From contig NC_017857.3 in NCBI RefSeq assembly GCF_000260985.4, forward strand, positions 2,967,001 to 3,031,000: a stretch of 64,000 bases of DNA, written 5' to 3'. Made by a program: the position numbers and the translations under genes. The stretch comes from Methylophaga nitratireducenticrescens (GTDB lineage: Bacteria; Pseudomonadota; Gammaproteobacteria; Nitrosococcales; Methylophagaceae). Shown here one piece after another: positions 8,737 through 18,327 of this stretch. The notes beneath the pieces were generated by a model. It was not told where the DNA came from and made no database searches. It saw nothing but the letters and a program-made list of their open reading frames with translations. The stretch's first letter is position 1, and every line of letters begins with the position of its first letter.

Positions 8737-8761
8737 AAAAATAAAGGGCCAAACAGGCCCT
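8737..8761 (-). terminator. Intrinsic terminator of the glycosylation operon
   Basis: On the minus strand the 6-bp stem AGGGCC/GGCCCT with a 5-nt loop (8745-8761) is followed by TTATTTTT. It lies 13 bp after the stop of the large glycosyltransferase gene and isolates that operon from the flagellin genes. Confidence 0.82.
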
Positions 8762-8773
8762 ATAGATTTGGTA

Positions 8774-11700
8774 TTAATTTCTTGTCAGCGCCTCAAGCCA
8801 TTCATCCAGATGATCCTCAAGCATGTAATGCTTAAGAACCCATGCCTTTAATGCTGAACCGGCATCAGCTAATGCCGCTTTATCGGCCAATATTTGCCGG
8901 ATTGCCGCCACCCATTCATCTACTTGATTTTGCACATAAATAACTGGGGGATTGTTGGTGCGATATGGATAAATATCGGTACAGATAACCGGCCAGCCTA
9001 ATACTCCATACTCTAATAACCGTAGATTACTTTTTGATTCATTAAAAGGATGGAGTTCCAGTGGCGCGATAGCCAGATCCAGATTCAAGCTGGCAAGTTT
9101 TGCAGGGTAATCGGCAATTGGTACAAAATGATGATACTCATGGACATAAGGCTTAATATTTTCTGGACACATGCCCATAAATATCCAATCCACCTCATCT
9201 GCAGTCGCCTTAACTACTTCAAACATTATGGCCAGATCACCTTGATGCTGCTGCGCACCGGCCCAACCGACACGAGGCTTTTCGCTTTGATTAGATAACG
9301 AAGTGACCGAAAGCCATGGTTCTTTTGGCAAGCGATTAGGAATAACTCTGATATCTTCAATCATACCAGCACAAAGGTCTGCTAAAGGTTGTGTCGAGAC
9401 AATTAATCTATCCGAAGCTTGCAGCGCGCGCCTCATTCGTGATTTTGCGTCAGCAAAATGACGCTTTATTTCTTTATAGGCTGAACTCTGCTCCGGCACG
9501 TTGGTAAGTAAATCATCAATACTATAAACCCGGAAAACATCGGGTAAAAATTCCTTAAGCTGGTCTAATTGCTTAAGTTGGAGATCATTTAAAGCGGCAT
9601 GAAACAACACTGTCTCCGGTGCAATGCGAGCATATTCCGAGATCATAATCGGTTTGGTGAAATTATGGTTAAACCGATAATATTCACATTGAGCCATTGC
9701 TGCATGACTAAGAGCACTAAACGGTTGAATCACTCTGTAATCGCCACTTCCTCCGGACAATGGCAGCCCAAGCACCCGATTTCTATCATGAAAATTGGTA
9801 TCCCAATTGGTCGGCATTTGGGCTTCGATTTGGATTTCTCTGGATGCAAGAGTCAAATGACGGTTAAAGTAAGGATCATTGGCTATCTGAGGAAGCCACT
9901 TTTTCAGCATAAATGTTTTTTCACGCAGAAATCTTCGGGAATTTTCGTCGGCTCTTGGTGAAAATTCGCTTATTTGACTGACACTTCCGTGATGTACTAA
10001 GACGGTATAAGGAGTCCAAGTCACTAAGTATCCCTTTTCCCGTACCTCTAGACATAAATTAATATCGTTATAGGATATGGCCAGATTTTCCTCGTCCATC
10101 CCCCCGACATCATCATAAATAGATTTTCGAATCATCAAACAGGCAGCTGTTACAGCAGAAAAGTTTTGATCTAAATGCGCACGATCCATATAGCCTGATT
10201 CGTGTATATCCCGCACACCCAAGAAAAGATGATCCGCAACACTATCCATGCCCAAAACAACACCTGCATGCTGTATTAATCCAGACTCGGGATAGACTAA
10301 ACGTGCTCCGACAATGCCAACTTCCGGCCGTTGTGCATGTCTGACCATTCTTTCTAACCACTCGGCGTGCAAAATTTCCGTATCATTATTCAGGAACAGT
10401 AAATATTCGCCGTTTGCCTCTTTTGCGGCTAAGTTGCTTATTGCTGCGTAATTGAATGGATAGGGATAGTCCAGCCCCCTAACCCGCTCACCGTGACTTG
10501 CCTTAAGCACATTAATGTATTCCAAAATGTCTGGATCTTCGCTTTGGTTATCGACAATAATCAGCTCAAAGTTTGAATAAGTCGTTTTCTGAAGCAGAGA
10601 ATCAATGCATGGCCGGAGATACTCAATTTTATCTTTTGTTGGAATAATGATAGAAATTAGAGGTGATACAGGCCACTCATATTCTACTCGAATACTGTTT
10701 TTGGCCAGTCCCGGTTCAAGATAAGCCTTTATACCCAAACGCTGTAAATGCTGTTCTACGGCCATCTGCATGGTGGGTTGGTTCATTTGCCCATGAATGG
10801 TTTCTGGAAGATGAATCAACACATCACTAATATGACCTATTGCAGACGATCCTAAGAATTCAAATGTTTTAAACGTGAGACCATAATTTTCATGCGCGGG
10901 AAGCATGTCAAATCCGCCTAAACGTTTGAAAAGGTTAGTTTCGAACATTACTAAACCAGCATAATCTGTGCTTCTCAACATATCGAGATTAAAGTCTGGC
11001 TTGAACCGTGGAGAGTGCCTTGTTCCATCTGCGGAAATTAAATCATCATCCGTATAGAACAATTTCTGCTGTGGATAATGATCAATATAGTCTCCCATAC
11101 TCAATAATGTATTCGCTTCAAACTGCACACCTGCCGGTACAAACATGGCCCAACCATCTACCTGCTGCAGTATCAAATTATTCAGAAAAACGTATGGGTC
11201 TTGTTCGGCAGGGAAGCTCTGCCACTCCAAAACATCCAACTCATCAAACATCACATCTGGTGCAAGTCCATCCGCAATAACCGTTAGCTTCCAATTGTGA
11301 TAGAACTGTTTTGCAAGTGAATCAATGGTATTCGCTAAAAGACTTTCCTCACCCTCAAACATAAACATATATAAATGAAAGGTTGGCTGAACTGACCATC
11401 TCATCATTCTTTCTGCATGAAGCTGGGCATCAATTTCTAATAAGGCATGATTTTTAATCCAACGTTGATAATCAATATTTAACTGCCACTCATAAATTTC
11501 TGATCGCAGTTGAAGTGCAAGGGCTTTTTGCTCGACGATCTGTTTGTGATCAAGCAGGGCTTTCATTAAATCATGGAGCTCAACGGCATCCTCAGGACTG
11601 ATTGCATTTTTATAGCGCTGAACAATTGCATCGAAGGCCGCTTTACACACAGTGATTAAAAACAGTTCTCTATCTTCTGCAGAAGATAGAATATTTCTCC

Positions 11701-12949
11701 TCTTTTCCAACATTGACCGTGCAATCGACAGTAATGGTAGTCCCGTCTGATTCTGTACAGGAAAAAGTTGACTATATATTAGGTCACGGATTTTTTCCGC
11801 TTGAGGGTTGATATGCTGCGGCTTAATATTTTTAAAACAAAACTGACAAATTTGCTCAATTTCCTTTAGGTTGAGCAGTACCTCACCTTCAGTGGATAAA
11901 ATGTCAAACAGTAATTCCTTCAAGGCGGTTTCAGTGAATTCATAGCCTAATGACTTTATCCAGTTAACTAAATCATCCTCTTGAAACAGCGTCAACTGAG
12001 CATAGGTGGCCACTTTGAGCACAACCACAAGTACTACTCGTTTTATATTGTCTCTTTTTGCTTCAACGGGCACACCAAAGCTCTCTGCATAACGTTGACC
12101 TTCTGTATGGGTCAACCAGTCAGCCGTGGTCAATAAGCTTCCAGGAGAAAGTTTGAACATGGAGGTCGCAAGTGCCATAAACACGTTTATATGGTTTGGA
12201 TTGGGTGTTTTTTTGATATACCAATGACGTTCAGCTGGTTCTTCCAAAAAAGCGACATTGTTTTGCACATGCAAAGCCGTCATTTGAGCGTCATGACGGC
12301 GCCATACTCCCCCCATTGTGCCGGTATAACAGCCAATACCGTATTTATCTTCTAGTAGTTTCAAGACAAATTGTTCACCTACTTGCTTTAATGGTGACGC
12401 CACTAAAGCCTCATATCCATATTGCAAGCATTCGGTTCTGAACGCCGCCATATGTAAGGGAACAAAGTTGAATATGGTCAGGAAAGGACCAATAAAAAGA
12501 GGACCAGAACGATCCGGGGAAAAGGGAAAACGATTGTGATCGTATCGCGTTTTCGTTTGCTCTATGTATTGCTGCCAGTTGAAAAAAACAAATGGACTTT
12601 CAGGATGATGTTTAAATTGATCCAGCGCATCCTCAACAAAGTTATGTTCTAGAAAATCATCGGCCTGTAGAAATGAAAAATATTGGCTATCAGCTTGTCG
12701 AATCGCATAAATGCTATTTGCTGTGCCACCAATATTTTTTTCATGGACAAACAATGACACTCGAGGATCTTCAAGATAGGGTTCGATCACCTCAAACGTA
12801 TTGTCGGTCGAACCATTATCGTAAATCATTAACTTCCAATGGGGAGAAGTCTGATTAATAACCGACTCAAGGGCATCACCAATAAAATGACCATAGTTGT
12901 AACTGGTGATGCCGATGGTTAAGATTCCGTCCTGATTTATTGTTGTCAT
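8774..12949 (-). CDS. Giant multi-domain glycosyltransferase (GT2-GT2-GT2-GT4 type)
   Basis: 1391-residue glycosyltransferase and the last gene of the flagellar sugar island. The first GT2 domain (about 8-240) starts with ILTIGITSYNYGHFIGDALE and has QADD as a DxD-like motif. A helical linker (about 250-510) leads to a second, GT2-like region (about 515-745, TDDDL). The third GT2 domain (about 755-990) has LISIIIPTKDKIEYLRPCID and LNNDTE. The C-terminal GT4-like domain (about 1130-1385) has PRVGWAGAQQHQGD and SKSNLRLLEYG. Such fused enzymes often build a short glycan in one protein. Substrates cannot be read from sequence, but position points to filament decoration. A terminator follows. Confidence 0.88.
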   Translation of the reverse strand: MTTINQDGILTIGITSYNYGHFIGDALESVINQTSPHWKLMIYDNGSTDNTFEVIEPYLEDPRVSLFVHEKNIGGTANSIYAIRQADSQYFSFLQADDFLEHNFVEDALDQFKHHPESPFVFFNWQQYIEQTKTRYDHNRFPFSPDRSGPLFIGPFLTIFNFVPLHMAAFRTECLQYGYEALVASPLKQVGEQFVLKLLEDKYGIGCYTGTMGGVWRRHDAQMTALHVQNNVAFLEEPAERHWYIKKTPNPNHINVFMALATSMFKLSPGSLLTTADWLTHTEGQRYAESFGVPVEAKRDNIKRVVLVVVLKVATYAQLTLFQEDDLVNWIKSLGYEFTETALKELLFDILSTEGEVLLNLKEIEQICQFCFKNIKPQHINPQAEKIRDLIYSQLFPVQNQTGLPLLSIARSMLEKRRNILSSAEDRELFLITVCKAAFDAIVQRYKNAISPEDAVELHDLMKALLDHKQIVEQKALALQLRSEIYEWQLNIDYQRWIKNHALLEIDAQLHAERMMRWSVQPTFHLYMFMFEGEESLLANTIDSLAKQFYHNWKLTVIADGLAPDVMFDELDVLEWQSFPAEQDPYVFLNNLILQQVDGWAMFVPAGVQFEANTLLSMGDYIDHYPQQKLFYTDDDLISADGTRHSPRFKPDFNLDMLRSTDYAGLVMFETNLFKRLGGFDMLPAHENYGLTFKTFEFLGSSAIGHISDVLIHLPETIHGQMNQPTMQMAVEQHLQRLGIKAYLEPGLAKNSIRVEYEWPVSPLISIIIPTKDKIEYLRPCIDSLLQKTTYSNFELIIVDNQSEDPDILEYINVLKASHGERVRGLDYPYPFNYAAISNLAAKEANGEYLLFLNNDTEILHAEWLERMVRHAQRPEVGIVGARLVYPESGLIQHAGVVLGMDSVADHLFLGVRDIHESGYMDRAHLDQNFSAVTAACLMIRKSIYDDVGGMDEENLAISYNDINLCLEVREKGYLVTWTPYTVLVHHGSVSQISEFSPRADENSRRFLREKTFMLKKWLPQIANDPYFNRHLTLASREIQIEAQMPTNWDTNFHDRNRVLGLPLSGGSGDYRVIQPFSALSHAAMAQCEYYRFNHNFTKPIMISEYARIAPETVLFHAALNDLQLKQLDQLKEFLPDVFRVYSIDDLLTNVPEQSSAYKEIKRHFADAKSRMRRALQASDRLIVSTQPLADLCAGMIEDIRVIPNRLPKEPWLSVTSLSNQSEKPRVGWAGAQQHQGDLAIMFEVVKATADEVDWIFMGMCPENIKPYVHEYHHFVPIADYPAKLASLNLDLAIAPLELHPFNESKSNLRLLEYGVLGWPVICTDIYPYRTNNPPVIYVQNQVDEWVAAIRQILADKAALADAGSALKAWVLKHYMLEDHLDEWLEALTRN

Positions 12950-12991
12950 TGTTTTTCCTGAGCTGGTATCTGATATTGGGCTGAAAAGAAT

Positions 12992-13786
12992 TTACTTTCT
13001 CAACAAATAGCCATCGGGTGAGCCGGTCAATACCAACTTATGTTCCAATTCTTTATCCCTTTCAAACAGCAATCTAGATCCATCAGCTGCATTGACGGAT
13101 TCGGTTTCAAGTTTATCCAAATAAGCCCAAACAGCGGTTTTAGGATTATTTCCCTTACCCCAGGAACGTTTTGATGTCATGTCATCAGGCGCATCTTCAA
13201 TTACCGTATCGCCTACCATGCAATAGCTCCCTGGACTCACTAATGGTGCATACGCTTCTAGCTCAGCCAAGACATGATCATGGGTATGGTTACTATCCAG
13301 ACAAACCATGATTCTTTTGTAATTTTTAGCAATATCTTTTACTTGGGCAATCATATTCTCATCAATACTCGACCCTTCCAGCATGGTAATTTTTTTACTT
13401 AAAGGGTGATTGGCTATAGCGGCTTTATTATGTGTCCTGATTTCAATATCAATCCCCAGCACATGGCCTTTATCTATTTCATCACAAACTTCTAGAATAG
13501 CGAGCATTGAAGCGCTATGGATCAAGGTCCCACCCCAAGCGATACCAGCCTCAATAATTAAATCGGGCTTGGCTTTCCATATCATTTCCTGCAAAGCATA
13601 TAAATCTTGTGGTATCTGGATTATTGGCACGCCTAGCCAGGTAAAGTTATAAACATAGTCAGCCTTTCCAATACCAATTTGATTAAAAAATTCTTGAGAA
13701 GCAGCCTGTAATGGCTGGTTGCCAGGATATTGACTAACACGATCAGTAATATCTTGTTTAAATTGTTCTAAGGGCGTTTTTTCCAT
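12992..13786 (-). CDS. CmcI-like (cephalosporin hydroxylase/rhamnosyl O-methyltransferase) family protein
   Basis: 264-residue protein of the CmcI family, an SAM-binding fold whose members act as O-methyltransferases or hydroxylase partners. The Rossmann motif region is IIEAGIAWGGTLIHSASML (about 75-93), followed by the acidic GIDIEIRTHN. A second acidic motif CLDSNHTHDHV (about 138-148) is typical of metal-dependent members. It lies in the sugar island, between an FkbM protein and the giant glycosyltransferase. A role in O-methylating a glycan sugar is a reasonable inference. The catalytic type cannot be decided here. Confidence 0.78.
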   Translation of the reverse strand: MEKTPLEQFKQDITDRVSQYPGNQPLQAASQEFFNQIGIGKADYVYNFTWLGVPIIQIPQDLYALQEMIWKAKPDLIIEAGIAWGGTLIHSASMLAILEVCDEIDKGHVLGIDIEIRTHNKAAIANHPLSKKITMLEGSSIDENMIAQVKDIAKNYKRIMVCLDSNHTHDHVLAELEAYAPLVSPGSYCMVGDTVIEDAPDDMTSKRSWGKGNNPKTAVWAYLDKLETESVNAADGSRLLFERDKELEHKLVLTGSPDGYLLRK

Positions 13787-13818
13787 GATTTTTAACCTTT
13801 GATTACGATCGCTATTAT

Positions 13819-14934
13819 CTAAACGTAACAGTACAAAACAAAATCCCCGAACAGAGGAGCATGCTGACGTAAACGGAATTGATATTCTGGAACAAGTTGT
13901 CTGACATACTCGGCAATCTCATAGAGATCGCTCGGATAGTGATATACACACAATGCCATTTTGGGTTTATATTTCTTGATCGTTTCTTCAGCGCCCCGAA
14001 GGAGAGGCATTTCCATCCCTTCAACATCCGCCTTTAAAAACGTAATGGGTTTTCCTGCAAGATAAGCATCTAAGGTCCATACCACTGAACTAATACGCTC
14101 ATCAATTTCTGTAGCCTCATCTGTAGCCTCGGCCAACCCATGGCGAAGCGGATCATCATTTACAAAAGTACAATTCATACGTCCTTGTTCAGAGGAAAGA
14201 CCGGCTTTTACTAATGAAATCTTGCTTTCATCAATGGCCCATTCCTGTGATAACCGTTCCATTCTTTTTGTCATGGCAGCAAACTGTTTATAGCCCGGCT
14301 CAAACGCATAGAGATGACGGAAAGTCCCCAGGTTTTCCCAGATAAACCTTTCTACACTATCGCCAACAAACGCGCCGGCATCCACAAATATTTCATTGAA
14401 ATTGCCAGAAAACTCTGGCAAGCCAAAATACATGTCTTTTTCCATCACCTTCAGGCAACTTTCAACCGAGCCCGTCAGCATCGCGATCAGTAATGCATTA
14501 AATGTTTCTACCGATCTTTCATCCTGGAAAAAATTATCTCTAACACTCACTAATCTTGCGTAATTTTTTACCACAAAATAACCGTCAAAAGACATGATAG
14601 GAAAATCATAACCGCTCATTTCATCAGCAACCTGTTTCACTACATGCCTTGCTGCAATAAGCATAGCGGAGACTTTTTCTATTTCCGCTTGCTCAGGATA
14701 CTTAACTAAAACGTTATGTATTTTTGAACCTGTTTTTCTAGCATCTCTATCTAAAAAACAGTCTACTTTAACATCAATATCCTGCAGATATTCACACGCC
14801 CATGTGCCTACAAATCCAGCACCATAGATCACTCCACCGTTGATAAAATTTTGATCTATTTCATCCACCAGAGGGGCCAAACTTTTAACTAGTTCAAGAA
14901 CATCTTCAGAGTTATATTTCATTTCATATTCCAT
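13819..14934 (-). CDS. FkbM-type methyltransferase with N-terminal Rossmann-like domain (copy 1)
   Basis: 371 residues. An N-terminal nucleotide-binding-like segment GGVIYGAGFVGTWACEYL (about 33-50) precedes the FkbM methyltransferase domain (about 185-365: FVDAGAFVGDSVERFIWENL, then LDAYLAGKPITFLKADVEGME). FkbM enzymes O-methylate sugars or polyketides. It shares the same two-part layout with the gene at 17128-18327. The start may be the ATG at 14934 or a second in-frame ATG 12 bp later; neither has a strong ribosome-binding site. Its spacing of 16 bp to the upstream methyltransferase gene indicates one operon. Confidence 0.85.
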   Translation of the reverse strand: MEYEMKYNSEDVLELVKSLAPLVDEIDQNFINGGVIYGAGFVGTWACEYLQDIDVKVDCFLDRDARKTGSKIHNVLVKYPEQAEIEKVSAMLIAARHVVKQVADEMSGYDFPIMSFDGYFVVKNYARLVSVRDNFFQDERSVETFNALLIAMLTGSVESCLKVMEKDMYFGLPEFSGNFNEIFVDAGAFVGDSVERFIWENLGTFRHLYAFEPGYKQFAAMTKRMERLSQEWAIDESKISLVKAGLSSEQGRMNCTFVNDDPLRHGLAEATDEATEIDERISSVVWTLDAYLAGKPITFLKADVEGMEMPLLRGAEETIKKYKPKMALCVYHYPSDLYEIAEYVRQLVPEYQFRLRQHAPLFGDFVLYCYV

Positions 14935-14950
14935 TCTTGGCTTTTAGCAT

Positions 14951-16132
14951 TTATTGCAGTCGGTGAATAGACCGTGGAGACCAGCCCAGGGACAAAGCGG
15001 CAATTTCTATTTTTTCAGCATGTAAATAAGGAGCGATGACCAGCAATGCTTCCGGCTGAATCTCATTCGGATCATATATAGATTGCTGCTGAAAATGACT
15101 GTTCTGTTTTTGTTTACTGGCATCACACAAACGGTAGTCAATTCCTTTTAACTTCGGCAATAGACTGAATAATTGCGTTGAAAGCCCCCATATTGTCAGT
15201 TGAGAATGTTGTTTCGCTAAACTGATAAGTATCTCTGCCTGTTCGTTCAGCGCACGCTTTGCAGAAGACACATAGTTTGCAATATTCTCGGTTACCGCAA
15301 ATACAGCCGGGCAAGGATGCTCAGTTTTTTGGGCTAAAATCATCAGCGAAGGATACTCAAACTCCGGCGTTGGCAACATTGCTCTTTGACAGGAAACAAT
15401 TTCAAAACCATGCAGGTTTAACGCGGTATTCAATGATTGAGCTGAATAATGGTAGATATGTTCACGAATGCCCATCCAGAATGCGGTGCCAATCGGTTGT
15501 TGGGCATAGTTTTCTGCATCTGGAACTTCAATCAATATATGTCCCTGCTCCATTAAAACGTTATGGGCATTTTTAAGAACAGAGTCTAAATCATGAATAT
15601 GTTCCAGAACATGAAAATACGTCAATAAACGTTGACTGCTAACAGCAAATGGCAACGATAAAGCGCCGCCGGTTTGAAAACTGATTTGTAAATCATCACT
15701 GTTTTTCTGGCTAACAGGCATGCTTTTTATATCCACATCCACACCAATGCAGTGGGCTTGCCAACCTTGCTTATTTAGCCATTGTAAAAAACCGCCCCGC
15801 CCACAACCAATATCCGTAATAGGAGTGTTTTCCAAACCAGCGTTCGATATAAAATTATAGTAGTGCTGATATTTCGTCACATTTGCGGGTGAGGTAATAT
15901 CAAAATGGTCATTTTCAAAATAGCTACATTCATTGGCATAAAATTTGGCCAAAGTTTCATCATCAATATTCGCGACATAGACCAGTCCGCAGTTATTACA
16001 GCTATGCCATTTGGCTGTGTAATTAAAGATTGATGCATCCAGACCACTATATTCCCAATCGGTCAAATGCTGGGTCTCTGCAAGGCAAGCAGGACAAATT
16101 TCTTCATTTCTCACGTGCTTACCTGCTCGCAT
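14951..16132 (-). CDS. Class I SAM-dependent methyltransferase with zinc-finger-like N-terminus
   Basis: 393 residues. The N-terminal part has paired cysteines (CPAC and CNNC, about 13-48) like the putative zinc site of sugar C-methyltransferases. The SAM-binding domain (about 100-230) has TDIGCGRGGFLQWL as motif I. The C-terminal domain contains WGLSTQLFSLLPKL and a nucleotide-fold-like tail. The layout resembles the C-methyltransferase at 21490-22716 in general plan but not closely in sequence. It overlaps the end of the radical SAM gene by 14 bp, so it belongs to the same operon. Substrate unknown; a glycan or nucleotide sugar is likely from context. Confidence 0.82.
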   Translation of the reverse strand: MRAGKHVRNEEICPACLAETQHLTDWEYSGLDASIFNYTAKWHSCNNCGLVYVANIDDETLAKFYANECSYFENDHFDITSPANVTKYQHYYNFISNAGLENTPITDIGCGRGGFLQWLNKQGWQAHCIGVDVDIKSMPVSQKNSDDLQISFQTGGALSLPFAVSSQRLLTYFHVLEHIHDLDSVLKNAHNVLMEQGHILIEVPDAENYAQQPIGTAFWMGIREHIYHYSAQSLNTALNLHGFEIVSCQRAMLPTPEFEYPSLMILAQKTEHPCPAVFAVTENIANYVSSAKRALNEQAEILISLAKQHSQLTIWGLSTQLFSLLPKLKGIDYRLCDASKQKQNSHFQQQSIYDPNEIQPEALLVIAPYLHAEKIEIAALSLGWSPRSIHRLQ

Positions 16133-17138
16133 TTAACTTGGTTAAAAGTACTTCTTTGTAGCGATCAATATTATCAACTTGAGCATATTTAATATGGCCA
16201 CAGTTACGGCAAATCGGATTGGTCTTTCGCTGACCTTCCAGATGAAGAACTCTTAGCTCCATCATTTTTTCAGAGTTCCATATTTGCTTGAGCGTTTGCT
16301 CTTTTAAATCCCCAATGACCAGTTTTTGATCCCAGTCGGGACAGCACGCACTGATGGTTCCATCCGCATTCACAGCCATGGCATAAAAAAGATAACTGCA
16401 CACGCTTTTTTCTTCCAGACTTTGCTGATATTGACCTTGGTCCATCTGCACCTCAAAGCCACTTCTTTCTTCTATATCAAATTCAGGCCAGATGGGGGCT
16501 ATGCTTTCCACAAAAATTCGATCGCAATACTCGCCAAAAGTATCGTAAAACTCTCGCTGCTGATCAGGACTAAGATAGTTACCAGGGACTTTTATGGTCA
16601 CTTCACAGTCGCCTTTATTGGCATATAGCCATTTGATTTTTCTAACAAAATCAGGGAAATCTATTTTAACTTTTGCGTGCTGCAGATATTGCTCAGCATT
16701 AATGCCTTCCAATGAGATATTCAGACGATCCAACCCCGCTGAAATCATTTTTGTCAGCAACTCTTCCGTAAACAAAGCGCCATTGGTGGCAAGATCAATA
16801 TGCTGAACACGTCCACTGTTTTTGGCTAAGGCAATCATTTCTGGAAGCTGCTTATTTAATAAGGGCTCACCAATCTTATTCATTCGCATCACTTTCAGTG
16901 GTTGCGAAAATTCAGCTAGCTCATCAATTAATTTTTCGAACAATCCTAACCCCATCAAACTTCGTTTGTAATCAGAGTTTTTAATCAAATCAATGTGCCC
17001 AGTCGGACAAAACTGACACCGAAAGTTACAGGCACTGGAAGGATCGACATACAGCAGAAAAGGTGTTTCTAAAGGAATCACATTCTGCAACTCGACTCTG
17101 TCTTCCGGGTTGAGTTTTGATTTAACTTCAGCTTTCAT
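16119..17138 (-). CDS. Radical SAM/SPASM protein (paralogue 1)
   Basis: 339-residue radical SAM enzyme with the [4Fe-4S] motif CNFRCQFC (Cys37, 41, 44). The C-terminal SPASM-type cysteines (ISACCPDWDQ, then PICRNCGH near the end) would hold auxiliary clusters. I use the ATG at 17138, which has GGAG six bases upstream and aligns with the start of the paralogue at 19601-20623. An ATG 15 bp further up is open. The two paralogues share the motif spacing and much surrounding sequence. Such proteins in polysaccharide clusters are often of unknown function. Here it overlaps neighbours on both sides within the flagellar sugar island. Confidence 0.87.
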   Translation of the reverse strand: MKAEVKSKLNPEDRVELQNVIPLETPFLLYVDPSSACNFRCQFCPTGHIDLIKNSDYKRSLMGLGLFEKLIDELAEFSQPLKVMRMNKIGEPLLNKQLPEMIALAKNSGRVQHIDLATNGALFTEELLTKMISAGLDRLNISLEGINAEQYLQHAKVKIDFPDFVRKIKWLYANKGDCEVTIKVPGNYLSPDQQREFYDTFGEYCDRIFVESIAPIWPEFDIEERSGFEVQMDQGQYQQSLEEKSVCSYLFYAMAVNADGTISACCPDWDQKLVIGDLKEQTLKQIWNSEKMMELRVLHLEGQRKTNPICRNCGHIKYAQVDNIDRYKEVLLTKLNASR

Positions 17139-18327
17139 TATTGACTCCAGCATTGTTGGCTCGCTGATAACGTTCCGATGGTATCGCGTAAATTACGGCG
17201 CCTGTGCCGCAACCACTGTGCATCCGGAAAAAGAACTGGTAGTTATCTAATGTTTTCATTAACCACGCTGCCATTTTGTATAGTCCTAAACTATTGTGAT
17301 AAGCCGTGCTTGCCACGATGGGTCGATGTTTACGCAATGTTTTTTCGGCCCCTTGCAACACATTCAGCTCCTCCCCTTCCAGATGTAATTTCATGAAGGT
17401 TACCGGCACATCAAAGGCATCAAATGTCTTAACACTAATAGTGGTATCACCGATTTCGGTAAGCTGACATGCATATCCCGCGCCAGCAAAAAATTGACGC
17501 CTCCCTGAAACATTTGACAAGGCTGTACCATACAGATGAACTTGGTCTCGGCTGATAAGTTTCGACAGCTTCGACTGTATCAGGGACAGATTGTCAGGAT
17601 CAGGTTCAAATATCCATAACGACTCATAGTGATAATCGACAGCATCCAGAAGCAATAAAGACGTTTCTCCATGATGAGCACCAATATCAGCAATAACTTC
17701 TTGCTGATGCACGACTGACTTCACTTCTGGAATCAAATAGCGGTTATCTGGTTGCATTTCAGCCCCAGCAAACAGCCAATCTTGACGAAGGTGCCGCCAA
17801 GCAATGAACTGAAGGTGGTAGGCGCGAGACTGAGGATCGTTCCACTGCTCCATCACAGTTAAAATCTGTTCTGCCTCTTCCGTTGATAGCTGAGCGCAAA
17901 ACCAACCATTACTAAGTGGGTGCTTATCGCGATAAGCTTCGCTAATATCATAGAAGTGCACCACATCTTGCCACCCCTGTTCAGTCAATGTTTCCTGTAA
18001 CGGATAAAACACCGTATTGGCAACACATATGGCTAATAAAGATGAGAGTTTTAATTGTAATGGTACTTCTTCGGGAAGAAGCAAGGTTACATCTTGCCAA
18101 AAAGGATCCTGCCGATGCTGATTCGCTTGCTGATCCACCACAGCATCAATTTTAATGCCCAGTCGATCACAATACAGTTTAGCCATTCTGCCCAAATTCC
18201 CAGCCCCGTAAAACACAAGTGGTTTATCCACATGACGGCCAGGATCGGTTATCTTTTGCTGCACCAATTGATACACAAGCTGTTTGACCATTGCCATATC
18301 AGGTAATGAATCAAATTGCCTCAGCAT
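17128..18327 (-). CDS. FkbM-type methyltransferase with N-terminal Rossmann-like domain (copy 2)
   Basis: 399 residues from the ATG at 18327, which is preceded by AGGAG and overlaps the stop of the GT4 gene (ATGCTGA). An ATG at 18351 is possible but less well placed. The N-terminal segment LVFYGAGNLGRMAKLYCD is followed by a helical region. The FkbM domain (from about 210) has VIADIGAHHGETSLLLLDA and FMKLHLEGEELNVLQGAE. It has the same architecture as the gene at 13819-14934, so the island carries two related enzymes that may methylate different positions or sugars. Its end overlaps the radical SAM gene by 11 bp. Confidence 0.85.
   Translation of the reverse strand: MLRQFDSLPDMAMVKQLVYQLVQQKITDPGRHVDKPLVFYGAGNLGRMAKLYCDRLGIKIDAVVDQQANQHRQDPFWQDVTLLLPEEVPLQLKLSSLLAICVANTVFYPLQETLTEQGWQDVVHFYDISEAYRDKHPLSNGWFCAQLSTEEAEQILTVMEQWNDPQSRAYHLQFIAWRHLRQDWLFAGAEMQPDNRYLIPEVKSVVHQQEVIADIGAHHGETSLLLLDAVDYHYESLWIFEPDPDNLSLIQSKLSKLISRDQVHLYGTALSNVSGRRQFFAGAGYACQLTEIGDTTISVKTFDAFDVPVTFMKLHLEGEELNVLQGAEKTLRKHRPIVASTAYHNSLGLYKMAAWLMKTLDNYQFFFRMHSGCGTGAVIYAIPSERYQRANNAGVNNES

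Noticed and set aside
8613-8773. SigmaF-type promoter for flagellin 2
   Set aside because: No TAAA-N15-GCCGATAA-like element could be found; the RpoN site is the better explanation.
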